DNA from: Fidelibacterota bacterium
Lineage (GTDB): Bacteria; Pseudomonadota; Alphaproteobacteria; Rhodospirillales; Rhodospirillaceae
DNA: 52,725 nt
Direction of reading: 5' to 3'
Assembly (NCBI GenBank): GCA_947476625.1
Contig: CANJRA010000018.1
Span: 1 to 52,725, forward strand
The notes under the pieces were generated by a model. That model did no database searches. It saw only the letters and a program-made list of their open reading frames with translations, and was not told where the DNA came from. The translations under genes and the position numbers were made by a program. Positions 34,551 to 43,568 of this stretch are shown here, piece after piece; the stretch's first letter is position 1; each line of letters starts with the position of its first letter.

Positions 34551-35321
34551 ATGAAAGTCACCATCCTCGGCAGCGGTTCGGCGGCAGGCGTTCCATCCGT
34601 TTCGGGCGGCTGGGGTAAATGCGACCCCAAGAACCCCAAGAACCGGCGGCGCCGGGCGTCGATCCTGGTGGAAGAGGGGCCGACACGTATTCTGGTCGAT
34701 ACCTCGCCCGATTTGCGCCAACAGCTCCTTGATATTGAGGTCAACCGCCTGGACGGCGTGATCTTTACCCATGCCCATGCCGACCATATTCACGGCATCG
34801 ACGAGTTGCGCGAGATCAACCGGGTGCTGCAAGGACCGCTGCAAATCTATGGAGCGACGGAGACTCTCAAAGTCCTGGAGACCCGCTTTAGCTACGTATT
34901 CGAAGGCGTGCCGCCGGGCAAACCGGTTTTCCGGCCATGGCTGGTGGCAAACGACATTACGCCGTCGCTGACCTTTGCCGTCGGTAACATCAACGTCAGG
35001 CCGTTTCTGCAGGATCACGGGTTCTCATCGACCATCGGGTACAGCTTCGGCGATATCGTTTACTCGACCGATCTGATCGAACTGCCGCCGGCAGCGCGCG
35101 AGATTATCGCCGGTGCCAAAGTTTGGATCGTCGGCGCGTTGAGCGATGCGCCGTATCCGACACATGCGCATGTCGCCAAGGTGTTGGAATGGGTTTCGGA
35201 ATTGAAGCCTCACCGGGCGATCATTACCCACATGAGCAATTCGTTGGACTACGACAGCCTGATCTCGCAGCTTCCGGTGGGTGTTACACCGGGCTTCGAT
35301 GGGATGGTGATTGAGGTCTGA
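34551..35321 (+). CDS. MBL-fold metallo-hydrolase (PhnP-like phosphodiesterase)
   Basis: The metallo-beta-lactamase motif is THAHADHIHGIDELR, with further metal ligands at QDHGFSS and THMSNSLDYD. N-terminal GSGSAAGVP and the CDPKNPKNRRRRASILVEE block match the PhnP-like branch, which hydrolyses cyclic phosphodiesters. The alphaproteobacterial gene next to tatD is not part of a phn operon, so its true substrate is unknown. It starts at ATG 34551, 14 bases after tatD. Confidence 0.9.
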   Translation: MKVTILGSGSAAGVPSVSGGWGKCDPKNPKNRRRRASILVEEGPTRILVDTSPDLRQQLLDIEVNRLDGVIFTHAHADHIHGIDELREINRVLQGPLQIYGATETLKVLETRFSYVFEGVPPGKPVFRPWLVANDITPSLTFAVGNINVRPFLQDHGFSSTIGYSFGDIVYSTDLIELPPAAREIIAGAKVWIVGALSDAPYPTHAHVAKVLEWVSELKPHRAIITHMSNSLDYDSLISQLPVGVTPGFDGMVIEV

Positions 35322-35351
35322 GATGCCTCGCTGTAGGACATCTTATAAAGA

Positions 35352-35367
35352 CATAATATACATTATG
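35352..35367. other. AT-rich palindrome downstream of the MBL gene
   Basis: CATAAT (35352-35357) and ATTATG (35362-35367) are inverted around ATAC inside an AT-rich stretch that stands out from the surroundings. It could be an operator or promoter core; no gene starts close enough to assign it. Confidence 0.35.
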
Positions 35368-35447
35368 CGACAATTGTATTATAGAAAACGGCTCAAACGC
35401 GGCCTCTACAAGCCGTTACTTAACGCGAATCCCCGTTCTTACATGCA

Positions 35448-35472
35448 GCCGCTGGCGTGCGGCGGTTGTTTT
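35448..35472 (+). terminator. Probable terminator of the metG-tatD-MBL transcript
   Basis: GCCGC (35448-35452) pairs with GCGGC (35459-35463) across TGGCGT, followed by GGTTGTTTT. The stem is short but the T tract is adequate. Confidence 0.4.
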
Positions 35473-35509
35473 GCCGTGAATGGTCTGTCTGTGGTGCAGC
35501 CCGGTTTTT

Positions 35510-35737
35510 CTATGCAGCCTCGGCTGTATCCGGCATGGGCTGGCCGGTGAACCCGGCGATGAACGCAGCCCGGGCATAATGGTAAAGCGGTGCCGGTATA
35601 TCACGGCGTTGGAGCCAGATTTTTTCCAGCTTGGGTAGTTCGTCTTCGGGAATGCCGCTGCCACGCAAGGTCATGGCCAGCTGGTGGAACTTCACGAGTG
35701 TTTCCGCCGGAGATGTTGTTTCCGTGAGTTCGAGCAT
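35510..35737 (-). CDS. Small protein (75 aa), unknown function
   Basis: ATG 35737 follows GAGGAG by 9 bases, favouring it over an upstream in-frame ATG (35761). The product starts MLELTETTSPAETLVKFHQ and is helical, with no membrane span or metal motif. A 15-base tandem repeat lies in its promoter region (35763-35792). Confidence 0.6.
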   Translation of the reverse strand: MLELTETTSPAETLVKFHQLAMTLRGSGIPEDELPKLEKIWLQRRDIPAPLYHYARAAFIAGFTGQPMPDTAEAA

Positions 35738-36110
35738 GACGTGTGTCTCCTCGCCGAACATTCAAACCATAGACCGGCAAACCATAGACTGGAAAAGCGC
35801 GCGTTTGTTGTCAGGAAGTGTAGGCCGCACGGGCGCATATGCAAATGAAGATAGGCCTATTTCAACGGGACAACTTGAGTATCCCCAGGCTTGGCAGGTC
35901 CAATATGCACGATACCTTGTGTAGCTGGCGGCTCGTTCAACCTTTGCGGCGGGTTCACACGTGCAGGGATGCGCTGATGCTCGCCTCATGCGCGTGGCTG
36001 GGAATTCCGGCGCGCCGTAATCTTTGCGAATCGGGACATCTACAAAAAATGGCGGCCTAATGCCCCTGCGCGTTAAGATGGGATTCTCGGCTCATCCTCA
36101 AGCGGCGAAC
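35738..36110. other. Intergenic region before mazG
   Basis: Short ORFs on both strands (for example 35839-36060) lack ribosome sites and coherent composition, so no gene is supported. The region holds a tandem repeat at 35763-35792 and must hold the mazG promoter. Confidence 0.45.
35763..35792. repeat. Two 15-bp direct repeats in a promoter region
   Basis: CAAACCATAGACCGG (35763-35777) is followed at once by CAAACCATAGACTGG (35778-35792), one base different. They sit 26-55 bases upstream of the start of the 35510-35737 gene, where an operator or duplicated promoter element could be. Confidence 0.65.
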
Positions 36111-36971
36111 ATGGCATCAGCACAATCTCAGTCACACCCCTCACCGTCGACGCAATCCAGCACCCGTATAGACGAGCTCCTGGCGGTGATGGTCCGGCTG
36201 CGCGACCCCGACAAAGGCTGTCCCTGGGACGTGACCCAGACCTTTGCCAGTATTGCGCCTTACACCATCGAGGAAGCTTACGAAGTCGCGGACGCTATCG
36301 CGCGCGCGGATATACCCGCGCTGAAAGACGAGTTGGGCGATCTCTTGCTTCAAGTGGTGTTTCATTCCCGTATTGCTGAGGAAGCCGGGCTGTTCACATT
36401 TTCCGAGGTCGCGGCCGCGATTAGCGAAAAAATGATTCGGCGGCATCCGCACGTCTTCGGCGACGCTCAGGTTAAGGATGCCGCCGCTCAGACGGTTTCC
36501 TGGGAGAATATCAAAGCCGCGGAACGCGCGGCCGCAGCCGGTGACAAAGCCAGCCCGCCGAGCGTTTTAGACGGTATATCCGCCGGCATGCCAGCCATGA
36601 AACAGGCCGAAAAACTTCAAAAGCGCGCCGCGCGGGTAGGCTTCGATTGGACCGAGGCCAAGGACGTTCTGGACAAGATCCGCGAAGAGCTCGAGGAAGT
36701 GGCCACGGAGTTTGAGGCTCAGAAGACAGGCGACAATACCGTGCGCCTAACGGATGAGGTCGGCGATTTGCTGTTTGCGTGTGTGAATCTCGCGCGGAAG
36801 GCCAATATCGATCCCGGCATGGCCTTGCGCGGCACGAATTTAAAGTTTGATCGGCGGTTTCGCCGCGTCGAGGCTCTGTTGGCGGCGGACGGGCGCAGCC
36901 CGGCAGAAGTCAGCCTTGCAGAAATGGAAGCGTTTTGGGTTCAAGCCAAAAACGAAGAACGCAAAAGCTAA
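36111..36971 (+). CDS. mazG: Nucleoside triphosphate pyrophosphohydrolase MazG
   Basis: MazG hydrolyses (d)NTPs to monophosphates. Two MazG domains are seen: the first with KGCPWDVTQTFASIAPYTIEEAYEV and ALKDELGDLLLQVVFH, the second with DKIREELEEVATE and RLTDEVGDLLFACVNLARK. Metal-binding ExxE...D patterns are intact in both. The start is not certain: ATG 36111 (MASAQSQ) gives the usual family beginning, but in-frame ATGs at 36060 and 36078 exist and none has a strong ribosome site. Confidence 0.92.
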   Translation: MASAQSQSHPSPSTQSSTRIDELLAVMVRLRDPDKGCPWDVTQTFASIAPYTIEEAYEVADAIARADIPALKDELGDLLLQVVFHSRIAEEAGLFTFSEVAAAISEKMIRRHPHVFGDAQVKDAAAQTVSWENIKAAERAAAAGDKASPPSVLDGISAGMPAMKQAEKLQKRAARVGFDWTEAKDVLDKIREELEEVATEFEAQKTGDNTVRLTDEVGDLLFACVNLARKANIDPGMALRGTNLKFDRRFRRVEALLAADGRSPAEVSLAEMEAFWVQAKNEERKS

Positions 36972-37027
36972 AATCATTTATGAGGGAATACGTTATAAGT
37001 AACTGAGAAATAAACCAATTATCCCAA

Positions 37028-37699
37028 TTGTACGCCCTGCCCGTTCTCCGGCGCTTTCTGGCCGGACTTGTTTGCGTGGTGATGCTTGCGAGTTGCTTTA
37101 TTCCAGATCAATACGAGTGCGAGATCCGCCTGGCCAAAGACGGAAGCTATGGAATCACCTTCATCGGTATCCTCACCTACGCGCCGCTGTATGGACAAAT
37201 CGTCCGGGGCAAGATCGACGAAGAGCATGCCAAAGATAACGAGCGCATGTTCCTGGCACAGCTTAAGCGCGACGACGGCTTCAAGCAGGTAGAGTCGTTA
37301 GGCAAAGGACGCTACCGCGTCCGCTACGAGCGCGAAGGCCGCTTCGTTGAGCAGCATCAGATGGTGACCTTCGTTAGCCGCCAGGAGCCGATCTTTCGCG
37401 TGCTGACAACTGAGTCAGGGAATGTGGAAGTCAACGGCTCGGATCAGGGCAACAAGTACGCCAAGGCCTTGGATGAAGTCGGCATTACATCCGCCGGGCT
37501 GACTCGCATTGTGACCGATGCCAAAGTGATTGAGCAGAACGCGCAGTTCCAAAGGGCGTCAACCACGCCCGGCTTCACGATGTACGACTGGAAATCCCGC
37601 AGTCTGCGCGATCCGCCGCCACGCTTTGTCGCCAAACTCGCAGTCGATCCACGGACCGGCGTACCGGCATATGGCGGCAATAGCGATCCGGCCCAGTAG
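37028..37699 (+). CDS. Putative lipoprotein of unknown function
   Basis: Starting at TTG 37028, the product has a lipobox (VVMLASCFIP, Cys23) and a 200-residue beta-rich body with no named motif; the pattern 'YECEIRLAKDGSYGITFIGILTYAPLYGQI' suggests a conserved family. No ATG occurs before the signal sequence and no strong ribosome site is seen, so the real start may be weak. It converges on the DUF3300 gene, whose stop lies 17 bases away. Confidence 0.72.
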   Translation: MYALPVLRRFLAGLVCVVMLASCFIPDQYECEIRLAKDGSYGITFIGILTYAPLYGQIVRGKIDEEHAKDNERMFLAQLKRDDGFKQVESLGKGRYRVRYEREGRFVEQHQMVTFVSRQEPIFRVLTTESGNVEVNGSDQGNKYAKALDEVGITSAGLTRIVTDAKVIEQNAQFQRASTTPGFTMYDWKSRSLRDPPPRFVAKLAVDPRTGVPAYGGNSDPAQ

Positions 37700-37715
37700 A
37701 GCGCCTTAGCTCACC

Positions 37716-39407
37716 CTACCGCGACGCACACTGGCCGCGGCGATCGCACACAACGTTACCATTCGTACCCGGCGCATTTGCCGCCGGAGGCGGTGCCGGC
37801 GTAGGCGCGGTCGCTTCGGCGGGCGGGCGTCCATAGGTTGCGCGGTTTGGTATGCCTTGCGGTTGCTGTATCGCCGGTGCTGGTGGCGGGGGCGGCGCAA
37901 TTCTGACTGGCTCGGGAGCCGCCTGCACGGGCTCAGGAGCGCGCTGGAAACCGCGTGGGCTGTCATCATCGCGGTCACGACGGCGGTCGAACCGCTGCGG
38001 CGGTGGCTCCGGCGGCGGCACATTGGTCACCGGCGGCGCGCTGATGCTGTTATCGCGCCAGCGTTGTTGCTGCGTGGGCGGAACGTTGGTCAGCGGGGCG
38101 GCGCCATTAGAAAGGTCCTGGAACTGCTGCCTACCGCGGGTATCCTGGCTGCTATCACGATCCCTGCTCCGATTGCCGCGGTCCTCACCTCTGTCCCATT
38201 GGCGCCGTGGTTCTTCGGCAGCAGGCACGGGCGGAGTGGCGGCCGGCACCGGATTGACTTGCGGAAGCTCTGGGATGGCGTTGGGGAGCTGCGGGGTGGC
38301 GTTATTGGAAAAACCACGCCGACCCCCCTGGCTGCCGGCGCGATTATTGTCTTGATTGTCTCCACGGCCGCGTCCGTCACGGCGGTCGCCATAACGCTGG
38401 CGGATGTCCTGATCCGTGACCGAGATCGGCGGCTGGCCATTGTTTACGGTAGCGGGCCGGTTACCACGGAAGCGGTCACCACGATCGAAACGATTTTGAT
38501 CGATGCCACCGCGCTCGATGCCATGACGATGGCGCGGGTCGTGCCGCCACGTATCGCGGCTGATGGGTGCATGGCCGCGGTTGTAGTAGGTGTATCTGTC
38601 GACGTCGGTGATGTAGATGCGGCGTTGCCGCCAATCCCAGCGGCTCCATCCCCACAACGGCCGCACTGTCCCAAACGTGACGAAGATTCCCGGCGAATAG
38701 GTATAGCCCAGCGGCGGCGTCACATAGACCGGCGGATAATCCGGATACGGCCACACGCCGTAAGCCTCGCACGGGTCGTAGAACGGAACGTAGACGATAT
38801 CGGGATTGGCGGGTTCGATGACGATCTGATCGTCGTCATACGTCACCGAGCGGCGTGAGTCGGAGTTGAGTTTATCCGCGTCTTTGGCTTCCCGGCGCAG
38901 ACGCTGGACGGAATCCATGACCTCGGTTTCCTGAGCCAGGAAGGCGTCGCCGATCTGGCTCAACCAGTCGAGGTCGCGATCCATCATTTTCAGGATTTGC
39001 GGGAAAGCAACCAGCGCTTTGACGCTCGGATCCCAATCCAATGATTGCAGCTCCTCAGCCAACCGATCACCGGTTAATCCCTGATTCTCGGGCTTGTCTA
39101 CCCAACGGGCTGCTTCGACGATTTCCAATGGGTATGTAGCCGCCATAAGAATTTGCGACAACAACTGATCGGGATAGAGCGCAATGGGCGCGAGCAGCGC
39201 GTCCAACTGCTGCTGGGTTATGGTGGGCTTGCCGGTATCAACGTTGGCATGTTTTTCCGGAGTAGATTTTTCTGCCGGCTGGTTCCAGATAATCGTGTTG
39301 GACTTGTCGGTTGGCTGGTCGGCGGCATCCGCGCTCGTCAAGGCCGCTGCCATCACCGTGGCGCAGCCTGCGCAGAGCATGGCGGCTATCAGCGCTTTAG
39401 TGTTCAT
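37716..39407 (-). CDS. DUF3300 domain-containing secreted protein
   Basis: ATG 39407 opens a signal peptide (KALIAAMLCAGCATVMAAAL). The DUF3300 domain follows: QQLDALLAPIALYPDQLLSQ, ATYPLEIVEAARWV, and NPDIVYVPFYDPCEAYG. The C-terminal 300 residues are low complexity, rich in R, D, N and P, and likely disordered. DUF3300 proteins are envelope-associated with unknown role. Confidence 0.9.
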   Translation of the reverse strand: MNTKALIAAMLCAGCATVMAAALTSADAADQPTDKSNTIIWNQPAEKSTPEKHANVDTGKPTITQQQLDALLAPIALYPDQLLSQILMAATYPLEIVEAARWVDKPENQGLTGDRLAEELQSLDWDPSVKALVAFPQILKMMDRDLDWLSQIGDAFLAQETEVMDSVQRLRREAKDADKLNSDSRRSVTYDDDQIVIEPANPDIVYVPFYDPCEAYGVWPYPDYPPVYVTPPLGYTYSPGIFVTFGTVRPLWGWSRWDWRQRRIYITDVDRYTYYNRGHAPISRDTWRHDPRHRHGIERGGIDQNRFDRGDRFRGNRPATVNNGQPPISVTDQDIRQRYGDRRDGRGRGDNQDNNRAGSQGGRRGFSNNATPQLPNAIPELPQVNPVPAATPPVPAAEEPRRQWDRGEDRGNRSRDRDSSQDTRGRQQFQDLSNGAAPLTNVPPTQQQRWRDNSISAPPVTNVPPPEPPPQRFDRRRDRDDDSPRGFQRAPEPVQAAPEPVRIAPPPPPAPAIQQPQGIPNRATYGRPPAEATAPTPAPPPAANAPGTNGNVVCDRRGQCASR

Positions 39408-39487
39408 GGCTCTCCCGTCCGCTGTGAGACATCACTTGAGACATCAATATGGCCTTTCAGTGCGGCGAAATGGTGGCGAAAGCGTCT

Positions 39488-40291
39488 TCACGATTTAGCG
39501 TTAACGACGATTTCCCAAATATGGCGCGACGGTGCGGACACAATTCCGACTTGATCCGCCAGTGCGGGGGCATAGGGCTTGCCAGAAAGCATGCAACTGT
39601 ATCCCCCTGCCTCAGCGCAAATAAGTACGCCTGCGGCGTGATCCCAAGGGCGCATCCGACTAAAGCAAAGAACGTGCATGCGACCGTCGCTCAGCGACCA
39701 GTAATCATGTGCGGCGCTACCTATTCGTGTGACGCGATGGAACTTGCCGACGAGGCTTTTGAAGCCACGGTTATAGATACCCGCCGTCAAATCATGAAGG
39801 TTATCGCTCGGCGGTGCTGGCATTTTTACCGGGACGGTCGTTTGACCAACGGTAAGCCATGCCCCCGCACCCTTCTCAGCCCAGAGCGTGCGATTGATGA
39901 CCGGATCGTGAATCCATCCGGCGAGTGTTTCGCCAGACTGCACGAGTGCGATCATTACCGCAAAAGATGCTTCGCCTTTGACGAAATTGGCGGTGCCGTC
40001 GATAGGATCAACGATCCATACCGGATCGCTGCCTGCAAGACTATCAAGTACCTTTGCGTCGGCCGCCACGGCCTCTTCTCCAACCACGCGCGAGCCGGGC
40101 AAGAAGTCCGGGAGCATACGTGTCAGCGCATGTTCACTCTCAACATCCGCGATGGTGACCAAGTCGTTAGGGTGACTCTTCGATTTTACGTCGCCCTCGG
40201 CCAATTTCTTGTACCGCGGTAAAATATAAGTCTCGGCCACTTCGCGCATGGCCGCCTGGGTTTTAGCGCTGAGGTCTGCAGGAAACTTCAT
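39488..40291 (-). CDS. Inositol monophosphatase family protein
   Basis: Family metal sites are visible: GEEAV, DPIDGTANFV, and the C-terminal WDHAAGVLICAEAGG. Family enzymes dephosphorylate inositol phosphate, histidinol phosphate or nucleotide derivatives (CysQ type); which one applies here is not clear, though the length (267) and GTANFVKG loop fit IMPase/HisN. Its ATG overlaps the hflX stop (ATGA), so it is co-translated with hflX. Confidence 0.92.
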   Translation of the reverse strand: MKFPADLSAKTQAAMREVAETYILPRYKKLAEGDVKSKSHPNDLVTIADVESEHALTRMLPDFLPGSRVVGEEAVAADAKVLDSLAGSDPVWIVDPIDGTANFVKGEASFAVMIALVQSGETLAGWIHDPVINRTLWAEKGAGAWLTVGQTTVPVKMPAPPSDNLHDLTAGIYNRGFKSLVGKFHRVTRIGSAAHDYWSLSDGRMHVLCFSRMRPWDHAAGVLICAEAGGYSCMLSGKPYAPALADQVGIVSAPSRHIWEIVVNAKS

Positions 40292-41601
40292 TCCGCTGCG
40301 CGATCCAAAATAATGCCACGCTTTTCTAACCGTGCGGCGTCGGCGGCATCCAGTAAGACCAAAAACGCGGCGGCGGTATCACCATCTTTGCGGCCGAGAA
40401 CTTCGCCGCGCCTGTACAGCCAGGCAATGGTTTCGCCGTCTTCCAAAGGCACAGTAATGTCGAGCGGCTTGCGCCGGTTCGAGAGTTCGCGCTCGATGAC
40501 GTCCAGAAGTCGTTCGGTCCCCTTCCCGTCGATGGCAGCAATCGCGACGTCGGTGGAACTGCGGGCGGCTGTGCCTGTGACAGTGATGCATTCTTCGTCG
40601 CTCAAGAGATCGATTTTGTTGAGCGCTTCAATCATCGGACGCGTGCCATCGGCTTCGATGCCCAATTGACCTAATACCTCGGCCACATCGCGCTTTTGCG
40701 CTGGACTTTCCGGGTGAGCGATATCGCGCACATGCACGATGACGTCAGCTTCCAGCACCTCTTCCAACGTCGCGCGGAAAGCCGCTACCAATTCGTGCGG
40801 TAGATCGGAAACGAAGCCGACCGTATCGGACAGGATGACAGTGCGCCCCGAGGGCAGTTTCAATTGCCGCATGGTGGGATCGAGCGTTGCAAACAGCTGA
40901 TCCAAGGCCACGACGCTGGACTGGGTCAGGGTGTTGAACAGCGTCGACTTGCCGGCGTTGGTGTAACCAACCAGGGCGACGATCGGGCATGGGATGCGGC
41001 GGCGGGCCTCGCGGTGCAGACCGCGCGTACGGGTGACCGTTTCCAGTTCTTTCTTCAGGCGCGTGATGCGTTCACCAATCAAACGGCGGTCGATTTCGAT
41101 CTGGGTTTCGCCGGGGCCGCCCAAGAATCCGAAACCGCCGCGCTGGCGTTCAAGGTGGGTCCAACTGCGTACCAGACGGCTTTTTTGATAATACAAGTGC
41201 GCCAGTTCGACCTGTAGCTGCCCTTCGCGTGTTCTGGCCCGCTCACCGAAGATTTCGAGGATTAAGCCGGTGCGGTCGATGACTTTGGCGTTCCAGACTT
41301 TCTCGAGGTTGCGCTGCTGACCAGGCGACAAATGGCCATCGACGACCACCAATTCGACGTGGGCTTCCTTGATAAAATCGCCGAGGCGCTCAACCGTGCC
41401 CTCGCCCAAAAAGGTCGCCGGATTGGGCTTGGCGATGTTGACGATTTCAGCGTGTAGGACGTTCAGGTTGATTGCGGCGGCCAGCCCGCGGGCTTCCTCC
41501 AGCCGTGAGCGTTCACCGTAGCCGTCTTCCGCGACAGCCCGCTTTTTCAGGCGGGGGTGAACGATAACAGTGGTGGTGGCGGCCTTGGATGTTGTGTGCA
41601 A
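40288..41601 (-). CDS. hflX: Ribosome-associated GTPase HflX
   Basis: HflX splits stalled ribosomes. The N-terminal HflX domain has ATFLGEGTVERL and DGHLSPGQQRNLEKVW; then GFGFLGGPGETQIEIDRRLI, the P-loop GYTNAGKSTLFN, G3 DTVGF and G4 NKID. The start is TTG 41601, as an in-frame TAA stands three codons before it; the ribosome site is weak. It follows hfq by 36 bases, the classic hfq-hflX pair. Confidence 0.95.
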   Translation of the reverse strand: MHTTSKAATTTVIVHPRLKKRAVAEDGYGERSRLEEARGLAAAINLNVLHAEIVNIAKPNPATFLGEGTVERLGDFIKEAHVELVVVDGHLSPGQQRNLEKVWNAKVIDRTGLILEIFGERARTREGQLQVELAHLYYQKSRLVRSWTHLERQRGGFGFLGGPGETQIEIDRRLIGERITRLKKELETVTRTRGLHREARRRIPCPIVALVGYTNAGKSTLFNTLTQSSVVALDQLFATLDPTMRQLKLPSGRTVILSDTVGFVSDLPHELVAAFRATLEEVLEADVIVHVRDIAHPESPAQKRDVAEVLGQLGIEADGTRPMIEALNKIDLLSDEECITVTGTAARSSTDVAIAAIDGKGTERLLDVIERELSNRRKPLDITVPLEDGETIAWLYRRGEVLGRKDGDTAAAFLVLLDAADAARLEKRGIILDRAAE

Positions 41602-41637
41602 TTCCGTTTATGGAGCGGGAGCTTTTAAGAACGGTCC

Positions 41638-41904
41638 TTACAGGACCGCGTCTTCCTTCGCTCCGCCCGCCTCATCTTTGGGTTCAAACAACTGAACCGG
41701 CGCGGATGGCATAACCGTCGAAATGGCGTGCTTGTAAACAAGCTGGGTATGTCCGTCGCGCCGCAACAGCATGGAGAAATTGTCGAACCAGGTGACAATA
41801 CCTTGCAGTTTAACGCCGTTGACCAGGAAAACGGTCACCGGGGTTTTGTGCTTGCGGATGGCGTTGAGAAAAACGTCCTGGACGTTTTGAGCCTTCTCGG
41901 ACAT
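41638..41904 (-). CDS. hfq: RNA chaperone Hfq
   Basis: Hfq is a ring-forming Sm-like RNA chaperone. The Sm1 motif ([40 protein letters not shown]) and Sm2 motif ([10 protein letters not shown]) are complete. The 88-residue length, with a short acidic tail, is typical for alphaproteobacteria. Confidence 0.97.
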   Translation of the reverse strand: MSEKAQNVQDVFLNAIRKHKTPVTVFLVNGVKLQGIVTWFDNFSMLLRRDGHTQLVYKHAISTVMPSAPVQLFEPKDEAGGAKEDAVL

Positions 41905-42043
41905 CGGAGCGCACCTGTTCTTTGTTATCGTTGCGGGATTGTCCCCAGGGATCCAGCGACGGCGCGTCGAATCCCAGTCCTCATTACTAGAATTTTTTAA
42001 GGAAAGGGGTCAACCGCCGTGTCCCGTCGCCAAGCAATGTATG

Positions 42044-42697
42044 TCACAGGCTGGCGCGCACAAGCCCCGCAAAAGCCTTGCAATCCGCCACCGTGGCGTC
42101 CGGAATTGGTGTTACAGGCGCAGAACCCCCGACAAAAACCGTGCTGCAGCCGGCGGCCTGCCCGCAAACTACGTCTATCGGGGCATCCCCCACATACCAG
42201 ACTTCAGGCCCCGCTATATGGCCGCTTTGCTCCAGCGCCAGATAAATGGGATCGGGCGCGGGCTTATCGCGCAGGGCGTCCTGTGCGCCGATCAACCGAC
42301 CGAATAAGCCCGTCCAACCCAAATGATTCGCTTCGGCGCGCAGATAGCGCCCCGTTTTGTTGCTGACCACACCGAGGTAAATACCGGCACCGGCAATTTC
42401 ACGCAGCATGTCCTCGGCGCCCGCGGTTGTCCGCAGCATTTCCAGATGAACATCGCCGAAGCTTTTGTAGAAGATGTCGCGTGCTTGTTCCCAACGATCG
42501 CCATAGATCTGCGGGAACGTATCGCGGAGCGAGCCCGCTACCCGTTCGCGGATTTCGGCTTCGGTCCAGGGCTGATGACCCATGGCTTCGAGAGTCATAT
42601 TGGTGGCCCGACCAATGCACGGCCAGGTATCGACCAGCGTGTTGTCCCAGTCGAACAGGATGGCACGCGGGCGCGGTAACGTTTTCACCTCAGACAT
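42044..42697 (-). CDS. HAD family hydrolase (phosphoglycolate phosphatase-like)
   Basis: Catalytic DWDNT (DxD) near residue 16, Thr/Ser in VVSNKTGRY, Lys in ALRDKPAPDP and the acidic loop VGDAPIDV show an intact haloacid dehalogenase-type phosphatase with a helical cap. The substrate is unknown; Gph-like activity is plausible. The start overlaps the transaminase stop by 8 bases, so it is the last gene of the large nitrogen-regulation cluster. Confidence 0.92.
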   Translation of the reverse strand: MSEVKTLPRPRAILFDWDNTLVDTWPCIGRATNMTLEAMGHQPWTEAEIRERVAGSLRDTFPQIYGDRWEQARDIFYKSFGDVHLEMLRTTAGAEDMLREIAGAGIYLGVVSNKTGRYLRAEANHLGWTGLFGRLIGAQDALRDKPAPDPIYLALEQSGHIAGPEVWYVGDAPIDVVCGQAAGCSTVFVGGSAPVTPIPDATVADCKAFAGLVRASL

Positions 42698-43565
42698 TCC
42701 AGGCTGTCTCGGTCAGGCCATCCATGAAGGCACGATAACGCTGCCTTAGGTCGAGTGCGATCGTGCCGGGCGCGCCGTTGGCAACCGGCCGCTCATCGAT
42801 CTGGACAACCGGCATGACGAAGGTGGTCGTTCCTGTCAGGAACACTTCTTTGGCTTTGCGCGCCTCGGCCAGCGTAAAGGGGCGTTCCTTGACCTGGTAG
42901 CCGGCCGCGCGCGCAATTTTTATTACCGTCGCGCGGGTAATGCCGCCCAGAATTGCTTGGGTCGCAGGGTGGGTCACGATGACTTTGTCAGGCGTTACCA
43001 TCCATGCATTCGAGACACTCGCCTCGGTAACGGTCCCGTCCGAGGTATGCAGCAATGCTTCGTAGGCTTTGGCTTCGGTGGCAGCCTGCTTTGCCAGAGC
43101 GTTCGCCAGAAGACCGACGCTCTTGATGTCGCACCGATCCCAGCGTTGATCGACTGCGGTGATGACTTTTACGCCAGCTTCGGCAACAGATTCAGGCGAT
43201 CCGGCTCCGTGCTTGGCTGTGACGACAACGCTCGGCTTAACACCCTCACCTGGAAACGCGTGCGCGCGGGGCGCAACGCCACGATTGACCTGAATGTAAA
43301 TCGTACCCTTGTCGATGTGGTTGCGACGGACGATCTCTTTTAAAATGAGTGTTAAGGCACCGGCACTCGCGGGCGAGCGCATGCTCAGTTCCGCAAGCGA
43401 TCGATTAAGGCGCGCGAGATGGCCGGCATAATCGACCGGCAGGCCATTCCAAATGCAGATGACCTCGTAAATCCCGTCGGCGAATTGATAACCGCGGTCC
43501 TCGATATGGACCGAGGCGTGTTTTTGCGGCAGGTAACGACCGTTGACGTAAGCGATGTGAGACAT
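42690..43565 (-). CDS. dat: D-amino-acid transaminase
   Basis: This PLP class IV aminotransferase makes D-amino acids such as D-Glu from D-Ala. It begins with a standard YVNGRYLPQKHASVHIEDRGYQFADGIYEV. The PLP Lys is in IKSVGLLANALAKQAA, and Glu and the phosphate-binding pocket are in GTVTEASVSNAWMV and TRATVIKIA. It follows ntrX closely (3 bases), a gene order typical of alphaproteobacteria. Confidence 0.94.
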   Translation of the reverse strand: MSHIAYVNGRYLPQKHASVHIEDRGYQFADGIYEVICIWNGLPVDYAGHLARLNRSLAELSMRSPASAGALTLILKEIVRRNHIDKGTIYIQVNRGVAPRAHAFPGEGVKPSVVVTAKHGAGSPESVAEAGVKVITAVDQRWDRCDIKSVGLLANALAKQAATEAKAYEALLHTSDGTVTEASVSNAWMVTPDKVIVTHPATQAILGGITRATVIKIARAAGYQVKERPFTLAEARKAKEVFLTGTTTFVMPVVQIDERPVANGAPGTIALDLRQRYRAFMDGLTETAWNV

Positions 43566-43568
43566 GAT

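Noticed and set aside
35839-36060. ORF before mazG as a real gene
   Set aside because: No ribosome site and an overlapping ORF on the other strand of equal weakness; composition is not coding-like.
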